DNA of 35,974 bases from a virus. Below, piece by piece: positions 24,501 through 33,800 of the stretch. The notes under the pieces were generated by a model. That model was given only the letters and a program-made list of their open reading frames with translations. It did no database searches and was not told where the DNA came from. Within the stretch, counting starts at the first letter, position 1. The number at the start of each line of letters is the position of its first letter. Position numbers and translations under genes: made by a program. Location of the stretch: positions 1 to 35,974 of IMG/VR virus record IMGVR_UViG_3300025617_000058; one strand, 5' to 3'.

Positions 24501-27292
24501 TGAGAAACACTTAGACGGGAATCATTTACACGCTGTAGATTGTAATTACCATCATTAGTCAAACCACCTACGGCAACACCCTGGTCACGAACTTCAATTA
24601 CACCTCGCATTGCGCCGTGATTTCCACACTGATAGTATAGTGTGTCTGGTGCTGTTGCGTCAACTGTCCATAGCATAGTACCTACGTCAGTACGAGACCC
24701 AGAAACGTTGGTTGTGTATTCACCAACATAACTACCAGAGACAAACCCAGTACCATCATCAGTTGTGATGTATAATGGATGACCTAGGGCATCAAGTGAG
24801 AATGAATAATTTAGACCACGATACACAATGAGTGTTGGGTCTGCGGCATCACTTGGTAGTTTATCTGATTGAATAATATAGTTGTCTGAACCTTCGGCAG
24901 TAACAGCATATACTGTTGGGTCTGCTTCATTCAAACCTTCAACTTGATATTGCGCCTCCGCTGTACCAGTAATCTTGTGGTTAGGAATGTATACTGTATT
25001 GTACAGACCATTAATTCTTCTATATGTCAAATCAAATGACTGCGGCCATTGCTGAATATCATCAGTATTTGGGGCACCATCAATTTGAATTCTAATCAAA
25101 TCAGCAGAAACCGAAGTGAAAATCACTGGAACAGTTTGGTCAGCAAGAACAGTAGTTGCGCCATTGGAATCTGAGAAGGCGAACCGCTCACCAGCATTGT
25201 AGTTGTTTGTGGTGATACTAAATGAACCTGTCTGTCCACTCTCAATGCCATGATTTTCAAGGTAAATAGTGTTCTTATCAATCGATAATGGATTTGCAAA
25301 GACATAGAATACATCAGTATTAGTATTTGTGCTTCCACTTTGATTGTAGTCAATGACAAAAGTACCATCGCCAGCCGCACTTGTAACTGTGTTTGAATAT
25401 TGTGTTTGAATAGTACCGAAACGCCCGTTTTGTCTTTGATTTACTAAGTTTGCATATTGGTCATTATTAGAAAATCCAGTGAATGTAGGAGATGTTCCTT
25501 GGAATGCAACAATTCTTGCAGGATTTACACCACCAAGACCATATGTTGATTGTGTCAAATCGTAACCAGAAAAATCTGTTTGACCACCTGTACCAGCAGA
25601 CTGCACTGTAATGTTTAGGTACTGGTTACCAGAACCACCTGGCTGAGAATAAATCGAATAGTTAAACCCAATATTGGAACCGCTTGTGGTAAGGAAACCT
25701 GTAATATTCCTATTAAAACTTTGCGTGCCACTGTTACGTCCAACACCAGCAAATCGGTTAGTTGCACCATTAGGCCATGTGTATGTTGCAAACTCATGTC
25801 CGCCGTTTCTGTCACCAGTGTAGTAAACGTAATTAATTACAACAGATGAAGTAAGTGATACCGCAGCCACATACTGTGTCAAGTTTTGGAAGCGGTTAAC
25901 CCGCTGACCAGAACCTACGTTACCGTCATATGAAGTATTGAAAGTAGCATTAACTTGCGTCTGCTGGTAATATTGTGTAATACGTTGCGTACCTGAAACA
26001 CGCTCAACTTTATATGCAAGACCTAAACGAGGGAAGCCATAAGTGTCGCTATAACCAACCAAGTCTTGTTTTGTTGTCAATCCCGCATCTTGATATAGTT
26101 CAATTGTATTATCATCAATTTTCTTAACAAATAACACAGTACCATCTTGGATACCGATATTTGTTTGACCTTTGAATGGAGTATTAAAGAGCAAACAGTG
26201 ATTATCAAATAGACCGTGTGCAGTCCAAGTGATTTGGTCTAATGCTTCATTAACATCACCCGCAGTTAGATACTTCGAATATGTAGATTCCCAATCGTAT
26301 GCAACAAGAGTATTTTTACGATATCCGCCGCGACCAGTATCTGCATTAGGATTAATTGTTTCTGTTGTATTAAAGAATGGAGTTGTATCAACAAAAGGAC
26401 GACCATCTGGCGCACTAAGAGTTGGGTCTAAAATTTGAAGACGCTTAGGACCAACACTGTTTCTCAAGTATATTTTTGTTCTAGGAGAAAATCCGTGAGT
26501 ATCTGTTGTTGTTACAGTAATTGAAGATTCGGTTGCACCATCAGTTGCGGCACCAGCAGTTGGGTCGAGGGTTAGGGGGGAACCTTCGAAGAACTTAGCG
26601 GCTACAATTGTAGTATATGAACCTGAAATATCACCTGCGGACTTTGCAGGAACATCCAATTCAAAGAAGAATGTCAATGAATCCGGGACACCAGAGATTG
26701 AGAAGTAACCTTCTGCTTGATAGTCAGTTAGACCTTGTACAGAAACTGGATTACCAATCGATAGATTGTGGGGTGTGCTTGTAACAACTTTAACTTGCTT
26801 AGAACCAGCAACAGCCTCAACTGTAATAATGCCTTCAACTGGCGTGTCGCCAGAAGTAGAGTATACAGTTGGGATATTATTTACTGTCTGTAGAGTTTCC
26901 CACTTAGTCGCTTGAAGACCATATTCGAAGTCAGTATCAATCAAGTTTGCTGGGTTGGAAACACGAAGTTTACCAACAGCGTCAAGCAAGGATTCTGTCG
27001 GTTCGAAGGACGTTGCCTCGACCTCAATAATCGCCTGATATTCATCGGACTGTTCAATGTCTGCGTCATTCTCAATATCATATTTGAGAACGAGAGTAGT
27101 TTCTTCTCTTTCATTATCATACTCTGCAACAACAGCACCATAAGTGGCAGAGTTGAACTGGTAGATTGGTTTATTCTTAGTGAGGTTTGTAATAAGTAAG
27201 AATTGATGGAACTGAATGTTTCCATCAAATGTTACAACTCTCTCGGCTTTATCAACCGTAAAGAATTCTTGTGAAATTATCTTCTTTGCCAT
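21521..27292 (-). CDS. Giant virion structural protein with cupredoxin-like domain
   Basis: A 1923-residue beta-rich protein, probably part of the baseplate or tail fibre system. The N-terminus (SQEFFTVDKAERVVTFDGNI) resembles large structural proteins of marine T4-like phages. Residues about 820-905 form a cupredoxin-like domain with all four type-1 copper ligands in order: H838 (LGHPLYI), then C889-x-x-H892-x-x-M895 (YYQCGNHGAM). Repeated segments of the type VTSTPHNLSIGNPVSVQG and TTQEAHNLKVGDEIKIEG recur, as does a second module at about 475-570 and 965-1065. No membrane segment or enzyme active site is seen. It follows a 77-residue gene by 21 bases and probably shares its late promoter. 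The exact virion location is unknown. Confidence 0.85.
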   Translation of the reverse strand: MAKKIISQEFFTVDKAERVVTFDGNIQFHQFLLITNLTKNKPIYQFNSATYGAVVAEYDNEREETTLVLKYDIENDADIEQSDEYQAIIEVEATSFEPTESLLDAVGKLRVSNPANLIDTDFEYGLQATKWETLQTVNNIPTVYSTSGDTPVEGIITVEAVAGSKQVKVVTSTPHNLSIGNPVSVQGLTDYQAEGYFSISGVPDSLTFFFELDVPAKSAGDISGSYTTIVAAKFFEGSPLTLDPTAGAATDGATESSITVTTTDTHGFSPRTKIYLRNSVGPKRLQILDPTLSAPDGRPFVDTTPFFNTTETINPNADTGRGGYRKNTLVAYDWESTYSKYLTAGDVNEALDQITWTAHGLFDNHCLLFNTPFKGQTNIGIQDGTVLFVKKIDDNTIELYQDAGLTTKQDLVGYSDTYGFPRLGLAYKVERVSGTQRITQYYQQTQVNATFNTSYDGNVGSGQRVNRFQNLTQYVAAVSLTSSVVINYVYYTGDRNGGHEFATYTWPNGATNRFAGVGRNSGTQSFNRNITGFLTTSGSNIGFNYSIYSQPGGSGNQYLNITVQSAGTGGQTDFSGYDLTQSTYGLGGVNPARIVAFQGTSPTFTGFSNNDQYANLVNQRQNGRFGTIQTQYSNTVTSAAGDGTFVIDYNQSGSTNTNTDVFYVFANPLSIDKNTIYLENHGIESGQTGSFSITTNNYNAGERFAFSDSNGATTVLADQTVPVIFTSVSADLIRIQIDGAPNTDDIQQWPQSFDLTYRRINGLYNTVYIPNHKITGTAEAQYQVEGLNEADPTVYAVTAEGSDNYIIQSDKLPSDAADPTLIVYRGLNYSFSLDALGHPLYITTDDGTGFVSGSYVGEYTTNVSGSRTDVGTMLWTVDATAPDTLYYQCGNHGAMRGVIEVRDQGVAVGGLTNDGNYNLQRVNDSRLSVSQTVATNAEGTTASVGRANNQTITEFIDIQTALGVTPTAATITGVEYRGDFGGRNEYVLMSFEDGEQFFIGQRNGVDSSVFAKDEFFPTKDVTSLLVDNGGNLGVNVTFDPTSQINFSPSGMANWWDIRFTVIGDSGSVVLAAGGTGLQEFVVESLTGAYDGVFEIIDVPQTNKFVVKTDFTIPKRVYSVTSAEVNATSDVITFADPHNLVPGEFIQYDSSVNEQMMSLEAFSAREGLFNVIVVDNSSIKLADSALSASQGISIDLTVPAGTHTLTSTNVIKNSAGEGLVSTTLGSKRITGNGTTFLTSFKRFDTIYVTEASQTNAYTVDTITTDTNMTISEDAGAQSSITGAEYFYPTQIMLRPDGFSLHKSFDGGVDITAGTSPDSKIIRQSRKYFRYQSGKGIQNSFAINFNPPKIVQQLIKAQGDVATVTTQEAHNLKVGDEIKIEGAVTSYGNNPYNGLYNVATAPDEFIFTYQMSEAPDQAKAEGFPTYVRTGWEDSYIRAGMFDDQNGFFYEYDGNYLHAVRRSSTLQLAGSVNTTRGSHIITGNNTSFTTQIFNGDSIVVRGQSYKVVEVSSDLRMVVQPAYRGVTAKSVKITKTIDTRVPQHLFNIDKCDGKGPSGFVLNLNKLQMAYADYSWYGAGKIRFGFKDQKGHVVYVHEFKHNNRLNESYFRSGNLPGRYEIENGPNATTAPTLFHFGTSIIMDGTFDDDKAYLLTANSRPFAFTNGSSFTFNTTAISTFDVVTLNGRRVFVYSAGVSASDAQTVKVGTLVRDPSNNALPEGTYITQVKVDGANSKVYTSWPATATEPGGANFPDIPSSTTLTLGETTPIELTQPIPLISIRLAPSVDSSLTGKLGEREIINRMQMALKQAGVTSNEDVEIFLILNALPSRLDFVNADKPSLSELIEHVAGDTLQNGTTIYSLKASAGSVEIDLADILELGNSILGGDGIFPAGPDLLTLAVQPQSTTGIAAATPFFVTGKITWTESQA

Positions 27293-27313
27293 TATTTTTT
27301 TCCCCTAATATCT

Positions 27314-27547
27314 TTAAAGTGCGGTAGCATACGCAGTGATAATATCTAAGATATTTTCGTCTTGTAGTCTAAGCGTACCTCTAATGTTAATGTCATCTGC
27401 CAATTTTGAACTCTGTACAGCCTCATCAGCAATTCGAACAGTGGTGATAGCACCATCTGCATTCAATGTGTTTACAACGTTAATAATATCGTTGGTTCTC
27501 GTATACCATTGTGTAATGGAATTTTGATTGGTAATCAGAGCAATCAT
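27314..27547 (-). CDS. Small virion-associated protein (hypothetical)
   Basis: 77 residues, no family recognised. The segment VRIADEAVQSSKLADDINI resembles the short alternating D/S-K-L-A-D turns found in phage tail-fibre trimer stalks, and the following RGTLRLQDENIL could be a beta strand pair. AGGAG lies 7 bases before ATG, and a late promoter is 42 bases upstream inside the previous gene. Between two giant structural genes, a tail or fibre role is likely, but unproven. Confidence 0.7.
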   Translation of the reverse strand: MIALITNQNSITQWYTRTNDIINVVNTLNADGAITTVRIADEAVQSSKLADDINIRGTLRLQDENILDIITAYATAL

Positions 27548-27572
27548 GGGTTTCTCCTGTTATCTTAATAAA

Positions 27573-27836
27573 TTATTTATTATCTACTTTATTTATAAGG
27601 ACAGATAACAAGCGTTTGACTTCATCAAGGTCATTTTCAACTTTATCTACCTTGTCTTTATACTCTTGTTCTCTTTTCTTCTTATTTTTACGCTCTTCAT
27701 GTTCTGCAAGTGCTGTATCATCAATAATAAACAATGCCTTAGTTTCAGAATCCCGCAAATAATTAGGTCTTTCCGCAACTCCGTGTAGTTCGCCATCGGT
27801 GTTTCCGACAGTTTCAATAGATAACATGTTTTTCAT
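27573..27836 (-). CDS. Small coiled-coil protein (hypothetical)
   Basis: 87 residues. The N-terminal half is short and beta-like (LSIETVGNTDGELHGV, KALFIIDD); the second half is a charged helix with heptads (EERKNKKKREQEYKDKVDKVENDLDEVKRLLSVLINKV), probably a coiled coil. The ATG follows the stop of the 2302-residue gene by one base, with AGGT inside that gene, so the two are translationally coupled. The late promoter for the next gene lies inside its 3' end. Function unknown; likely a virion or chaperone partner of the large protein. Confidence 0.7.
   Translation of the reverse strand: MKNMLSIETVGNTDGELHGVAERPNYLRDSETKALFIIDDTALAEHEERKNKKKREQEYKDKVDKVENDLDEVKRLLSVLINKVDNK
27590..27597 (-). 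promoter_or_regulatory. Late promoter TATAAATA inside the 87-residue gene
   Basis: An exact box followed by AAGTAG, 42 bases before ATG 27547. It would drive the 77-residue and 1923-residue genes. A palindrome TAATAAATAATTTATTA lies just downstream. Confidence 0.8.
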
Positions 27837-27837
27837 T

Positions 27838-30800
27838 CTAAATTTTACCTGCGATAGATTTCAAATCTTTTACAATTGGAACGTTTACTTTATTATCTGC
27901 AAACAATGCAATTTTGACTGCAAAAGTAATAAAGTTATCGTATGTCACGCCTTCTGGGTTTACATACTGCACTGCTTCTTTATTTAGTGGTCTAAAATTC
28001 AGAATAACTTCATCATCAGCCGATGAAGAGAACTGTTCAACATCGCCTTGTAATTCCATGCGAATGTAACTTAGTTCATCAAAGTCTGTTGGGTCTGACT
28101 GAGATAGAACTTTATAGTAAACTTCAATGCGTGAACCACGAGGTTTAATTGCAGTGAGTGTTATTGATAGATTATCAGAATATAATCTTTCATCTGGTAA
28201 TGTGACACGGCGAGTTACATATCTTGCGATAGAGTTACCACCTGCTTTACTTGTCTCTCCTGACATGATTAGAGTAGGCGCAACTTCACCAGGATTCTCT
28301 GTAGTTACAACAATTGTTGGAGTTTCTACAAATCCTTGACCACCATTTATAACATTGAACCCATACAAGTCGCCTGTTTCATAACCATCAACTGTACCAT
28401 CCGAAACAAGTGCTTCAATACTTGCACCCGAACCTGTACCAGTAACAATAATTCTATTGTTATCTGTGCTTGGTGGGTCCGCAGGGTCGAAGCCAGTACC
28501 TTTTTCTTGTATGATGATATCATCACCTTCAATGTCACCTTTATTGATTTGTTGGTCAATGAATAGAACAGAAGATGGGTCAACATCAACTACTGGAGAT
28601 ACTGTATCATCGGTACTTCTTAATTCGTACCTTAGATAGAATGTACCTGCTTCTGGTCCGACAATATTTTCAGTTTTCGTATATACTGTCTCACCTGGTT
28701 CAAAAGGAATGTATGTCGTACTTAGTGCATTATCTGCATCATCATCAAGTTCAGCGGCTGCCGCTGTTGTTGGGAGATATGATGCACTAATTGATACTGC
28801 ATCGATATCATCAATTGTATTGATTTGCGGCAAGAATGCTTGATAAGGTTCTTGCTCATCTAGTTCATATTGACCTAGAACTGCTTCACCAACTTGTGAA
28901 ATATCAAACTTAGCACGATACAATTTAAACATCAAGTCTTCTAATTGCTCGGCAGTCCATGTAGAAGCGTTTTGTGATTTGAACAATGAACCTGCATAAG
29001 GCTGTTCAGAAATACGCTTAGATGAACCTAGAATTTGCTCACCCATCTCAGAAACATAAACTTCGTAGTTTGCTGAGTTTGTCAATACAACAAGAGCATA
29101 TTCGCCAGGTACAAGATATACTGGACTTTCAAAAGTCACTCTTGTAGGCGTAGCAAGAACAGTTTCGTTATCGAATTTGTTGCTTGGAATATTAACTTCA
29201 CTTGGTTGTATTAAAACATCTGCGAATGGTATAATTGCAGAACTGTCTGGGTAACCATTCTGTGTAGGTCTAATCTGTACTTGAACAGGTAGAGAAACAT
29301 CTTTGTTTCTAAAGAATAAGTCAAGTGAAGTAATGAACATACCATTAGGGTGTACGGTACCATCAATCAAGAATGATTGTGCTACTGGGTCAACCCAACG
29401 TCTTACATTCCTACCCACAACATTTCTGCTTGTGCTTCTATTGACAACATTACGAACTGTTCTTCTCTGAGTTACAGTTTCACGGATAAGACCAATTGCT
29501 CTTGTAGAGACTGTAGTATTCTGCATTACTTTCTTCTGACCAGAAGCAAAATAACTTGCATCGGCTGAAGTTGTAGAGTTATCTAAGTCTGAAGTGCTTG
29601 GATTATCATGCAACAAGAACTTACGTTCACCTGTTCTGAAACGTAGACCGTTTTCGCCTTCGTTTGGAATTCTGAATACACCAGTACATACACCAGCGGC
29701 GTTTGCTTTCAACTGGTCACCAAAACTTGCTTCCGACTGCCCGACAATACGAGCGGTTGGTGGAACACGAGTTAGTTTGTTACCAGTTTCTGGGTCTACA
29801 AATGTAGTTTCTGTACCAGCAATCTCAAGTGAACGACTATTATCATTAATAATCTGGTCGATTTCCTGTTGTGTACCTGGGTTTGTTTCAGTAATGATAT
29901 CGTCAACTGTTCTTGTGACTTCATAAGTCGCTTCAAACTCAAGTTGTGCTTGCCACCAATTACGATTGCCATTACGGCGCATTGTACCTGGTGAGTAATT
30001 TACTGAACGAGTTGGGTTGAACCAAATATTAACAAATTGGTTTCCTCCACGTTCATATACACCTGTTGTTACGTTACGTTCTGTGAAGTTTGTATCATCA
30101 CGCAATGTACCGTCTGCACGAACACCACTAAAGCGACCTGCTAAGAAACGAGTTGTAGACCATCTCCACCAGCGTCTCCATCTCCATAGACGACCACGCC
30201 AAACTCTTGGGTTTGTTGGGAAACGAATTACAATGTATTCTGAAGATGCATTTAAGTCACCACGAACACGAACACCTGTAACTTTTAATGTTTTTACTTT
30301 AATGTCACGCCCATTTACGTCAACACCAAGAATGTTATTAAGATTAAATCTATGAACAATTCTGTTGTTATGTCTACGACCAACAAGTTCTGACCATTTA
30401 CCAGAAACAGTTTGAGTTGTTCTGAGGGTCTTTTTAACAATACGAGTATTGAAGGATGTTTCACTTGTCAAGTCTGCAAGGAGAATTTGACCGCTTGTAC
30501 CGTCATTACCAGATACTACGAAACCATGACCGAGAATGTCGGCTGGATTAGAAGCATCATAAACGTTTACACGTTCTTTCTGTAAGAACACTTGCTCATC
30601 CGCTCTTGCACCAGCACTAAAGTTCAATCCACCACCAACAAGTTGAATGCCATTTGCAGGGCGTACATGTGCATCTACATTTACATCATCGAAGAATGAG
30701 AACAATTCGGTATTGGGTCTCATACCTTTTGCAACGAATAGTACATCTTTTGTACGCATCCATGGCACAATAGATAGATTTACAACCTTATTACCCAATG

Positions 30801-33800
30801 AACGTTGAACAGTAGTCAAACCTACTCTTGTACGAACACCTGTTCTCACTTGACGGCGAGATAGTGTTGTTGTACTACGTCTTACTCTTGTTCTTGTTGT
30901 TGTCTGTGTGATAATACGACCAGAACGACTTGTGTTTGTTCTACTTTCAATTCTGTCAGAAGTTCTTGTGCTTCTACCAGACCAAGTAGTTTCCCATGAG
31001 TTCCACTGCGTACCTACACCAATAAGTCTACGACTGTTTCTGTTTCTCCAACGGCGAATTGCAGAATTAGATAGAATTCTATCTGCACGCCAGTTATCAA
31101 ACTCACCTGCTAGGTTAACTTTTAGAGTTGGTCTTTGTTCAATCTCAACCCAGTCATCTCTTTGTGGTGACAATTCAATTGTACCCAAGAAGTTAGTAAC
31201 GTTATATGGGTTGACGTTGATTGCTTTAGACGTTAGTGGTTGAGAAACAAGAATTTCGTTTGTGTATGGAAGTGTGATAAGTTCGCCAGTACGTCTAACG
31301 TTATTAGAGGACTCTTCATCAAGTTCCATTTCTGCTTGAATTTCTACAAACGGCGGACGCATTGAACCCGCTTCTGGGTCAATAGAAATGTCATAGTCTG
31401 CGTTTGATACATCACCAACTTGGTGACCTGTAAATCCATCTACAAGAATACCAGTCTTTAGTGATAGAGAACCGTCAGGTCCTTGAAGCACTAAGTCTTC
31501 TGCTTCTTTCTCAAGTGCATTGATATTTGTGATATATTCAAGGTCTGAAATGCGTTGTTCAATACCTGAGATATCTTCCATCGTGTAGTTTGAAACTGGG
31601 CGATATAAGAAAGATACATCTTCTGGATTGAATGTATAAGCAGGTACCTGAATATCGTAAAGTAGAAGTGCATCATCTGGCATCTTCGGTTCTACTGGGT
31701 CTAAGTCAGAAACACCTTGAACCAATTCAAGTTTAAGTGCGCTTGTAATTACAAGTCTGTCTTTTCTGCTTAGATAAAATGAGAAGTCTACATCAACAGT
31801 AGATGTTGGTAGAGGTAAAACAGCACCTTCAAGTTCATCAAACGTAGTTACAGAAGCGGCATTTGCAGTGACTATATCACTAGTAATACTTGCATCTCTT
31901 CTACGAGGACGGAAGTCAAGCACATCTCTCAATTCATAAATTTCACCAGAAATTGGGGAAGTGAATTGTGGGATATCTGCATAACTTACATCATTATATG
32001 AGTTTACTGTAAATACACCAGTATTACCTACAGATAGATGTTGGAAGTATCTGAACTGAACGGATAGTTGTCCTGTTGGAGAAGCCTCACCAATATCAAG
32101 CGCAATACTACCATAATCATAATAGTTATCTTTTTGACCGTTAGATAGCGCATATTTTTCTGCTTGATTGAAATACGCAATTTCGCCGTCACCGTCAAGC
32201 AAGTTACCATTTGCATCAACTGTAAAGTCTGTTACAACAATTGCTTCTTCTATGTCGCCAGAATCCCAGATACCTATAATGTCATAAACATCTGAAGTAT
32301 AGAGACTGTCTGCGCCACCGCCAATTGCGTTAGGTGCTTCGTAAGTTAGTGTTTTTGTTGTGAGTGATTTTGATTTCTCAGAACCATTATTCACATTCAA
32401 AGTTGCAAGTAAATCAAAAGTAGTGCCTGCACTTGGTGCAACTGCATTGCCTGAGGTACCTGGAAATTGAATTCTTAATGTATCTGTAGCATCATCTGGT
32501 CTACCCAAATCGATAGAAAGAGTGACACCTGAAGTTGAACCCAAATCAACATAATCGCCTGTACTATATTGATTACCATTCGCATCAGTGAAGCCACCTG
32601 AACGAATAATCATGCTGTAGAACAATGCCGCAGTCGAACCTGGAATTGTACCAGCACTTGGGTAAAATAAGTTAATACTGTCTGGTGAAACGATAGGTGC
32701 AGATTCCACACCACCTGAACCAGCATTTGGAATAGTTATATTCTGATAAAACTTCTGGTATGAATAGTCAATATCATTAATACCACCTTCTGAAGGTAGC
32801 AAACCGCCAGTCTTAATTGAGCGAATATTTTCATATGGAAGGTCAAACAAAAGTTTGTTGAAAGCGGCATCGAATAGAATAGTCGTACCATCGTCTTCAG
32901 CACCAGTCTTACCATCATCTGCAACATCTGCTTTGATAGTATATTCGTAATTACCACCACCATTTGTACCAGCAATACCAATAGTTTCTAAATTTTGAAA
33001 ACTATTTCGTTCTACTTTTACATCAAATAAGTATGTTCTGTTTTTAATGTCAAGTTCAGTTCCTGTGCCAAAACCAAAATCTGTTTGGTCTTCTTCAGAG
33101 AAACGAATTTGACGTACACGGGCAGTACCGATTTTAAAATCGTTCTCATACGCCCATGAAGGAATTTCATTTACTTGTACGCTATTAGTTGTACCGCTGT
33201 ATGTGAACAATAAGTCACTTCCAGTAGTATCATAAATCTCAACAGTATTATTTGTGTCACCAGTTTCACCAGCACCCCATTGTTGGTTGAGGGTAGCGTT
33301 ATATGAACCACTGCCACCTGTTGTGTTGCGTAGATAGTAGTATCTTGTGTCTGTATCTGCGTCTGTCGCCCAGGCTTGAATTGTCGCCCATTTAGTAGCG
33401 CCATTGAAAGTTATTTTAACTTTCATATCTTTAGCGACCTCAGTAATTTCTGGGTTGGTTACAGTCCAAGGATTGCCTGCTACATGTTCTTGTGTAAGAA
33501 ATGCAGATTGTGGTTCTAGTCTAATGCGAACTAAATCAACAGTAGGCTGATTTTCAATATTGAATACACCATCGTGTCTGTTTGTTACGATATAGTTACC
33601 ATAACCGACACCGATATTTTGGGATTCTGCAACGTCAAACGACCTTGCTTTAGGTAAATCTTTTTTGAATGTTCCTGAGGTATCAAACTGATAACCTTGA
33701 ACAAAAGCACGACCTTCTTCAATAGACATTGTTAGTTTGTCTTCTTCACCACCTACATGCTCATCTGCTTGAACCATGAAGTCATCAGTGACAAAGTTTC

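Noticed and set aside
28336-28350. TATAAATG late-box variant inside the 2302-residue gene
   Set aside because: No gene start lies at a suitable distance downstream.
29594-29926. Plus-strand ORFs of 100-200 codons opposite the large structural genes (also 15201-15815)
   Set aside because: They are mirror frames of clear minus-strand virion genes, with no ribosome sites, promoters or recognisable domains.
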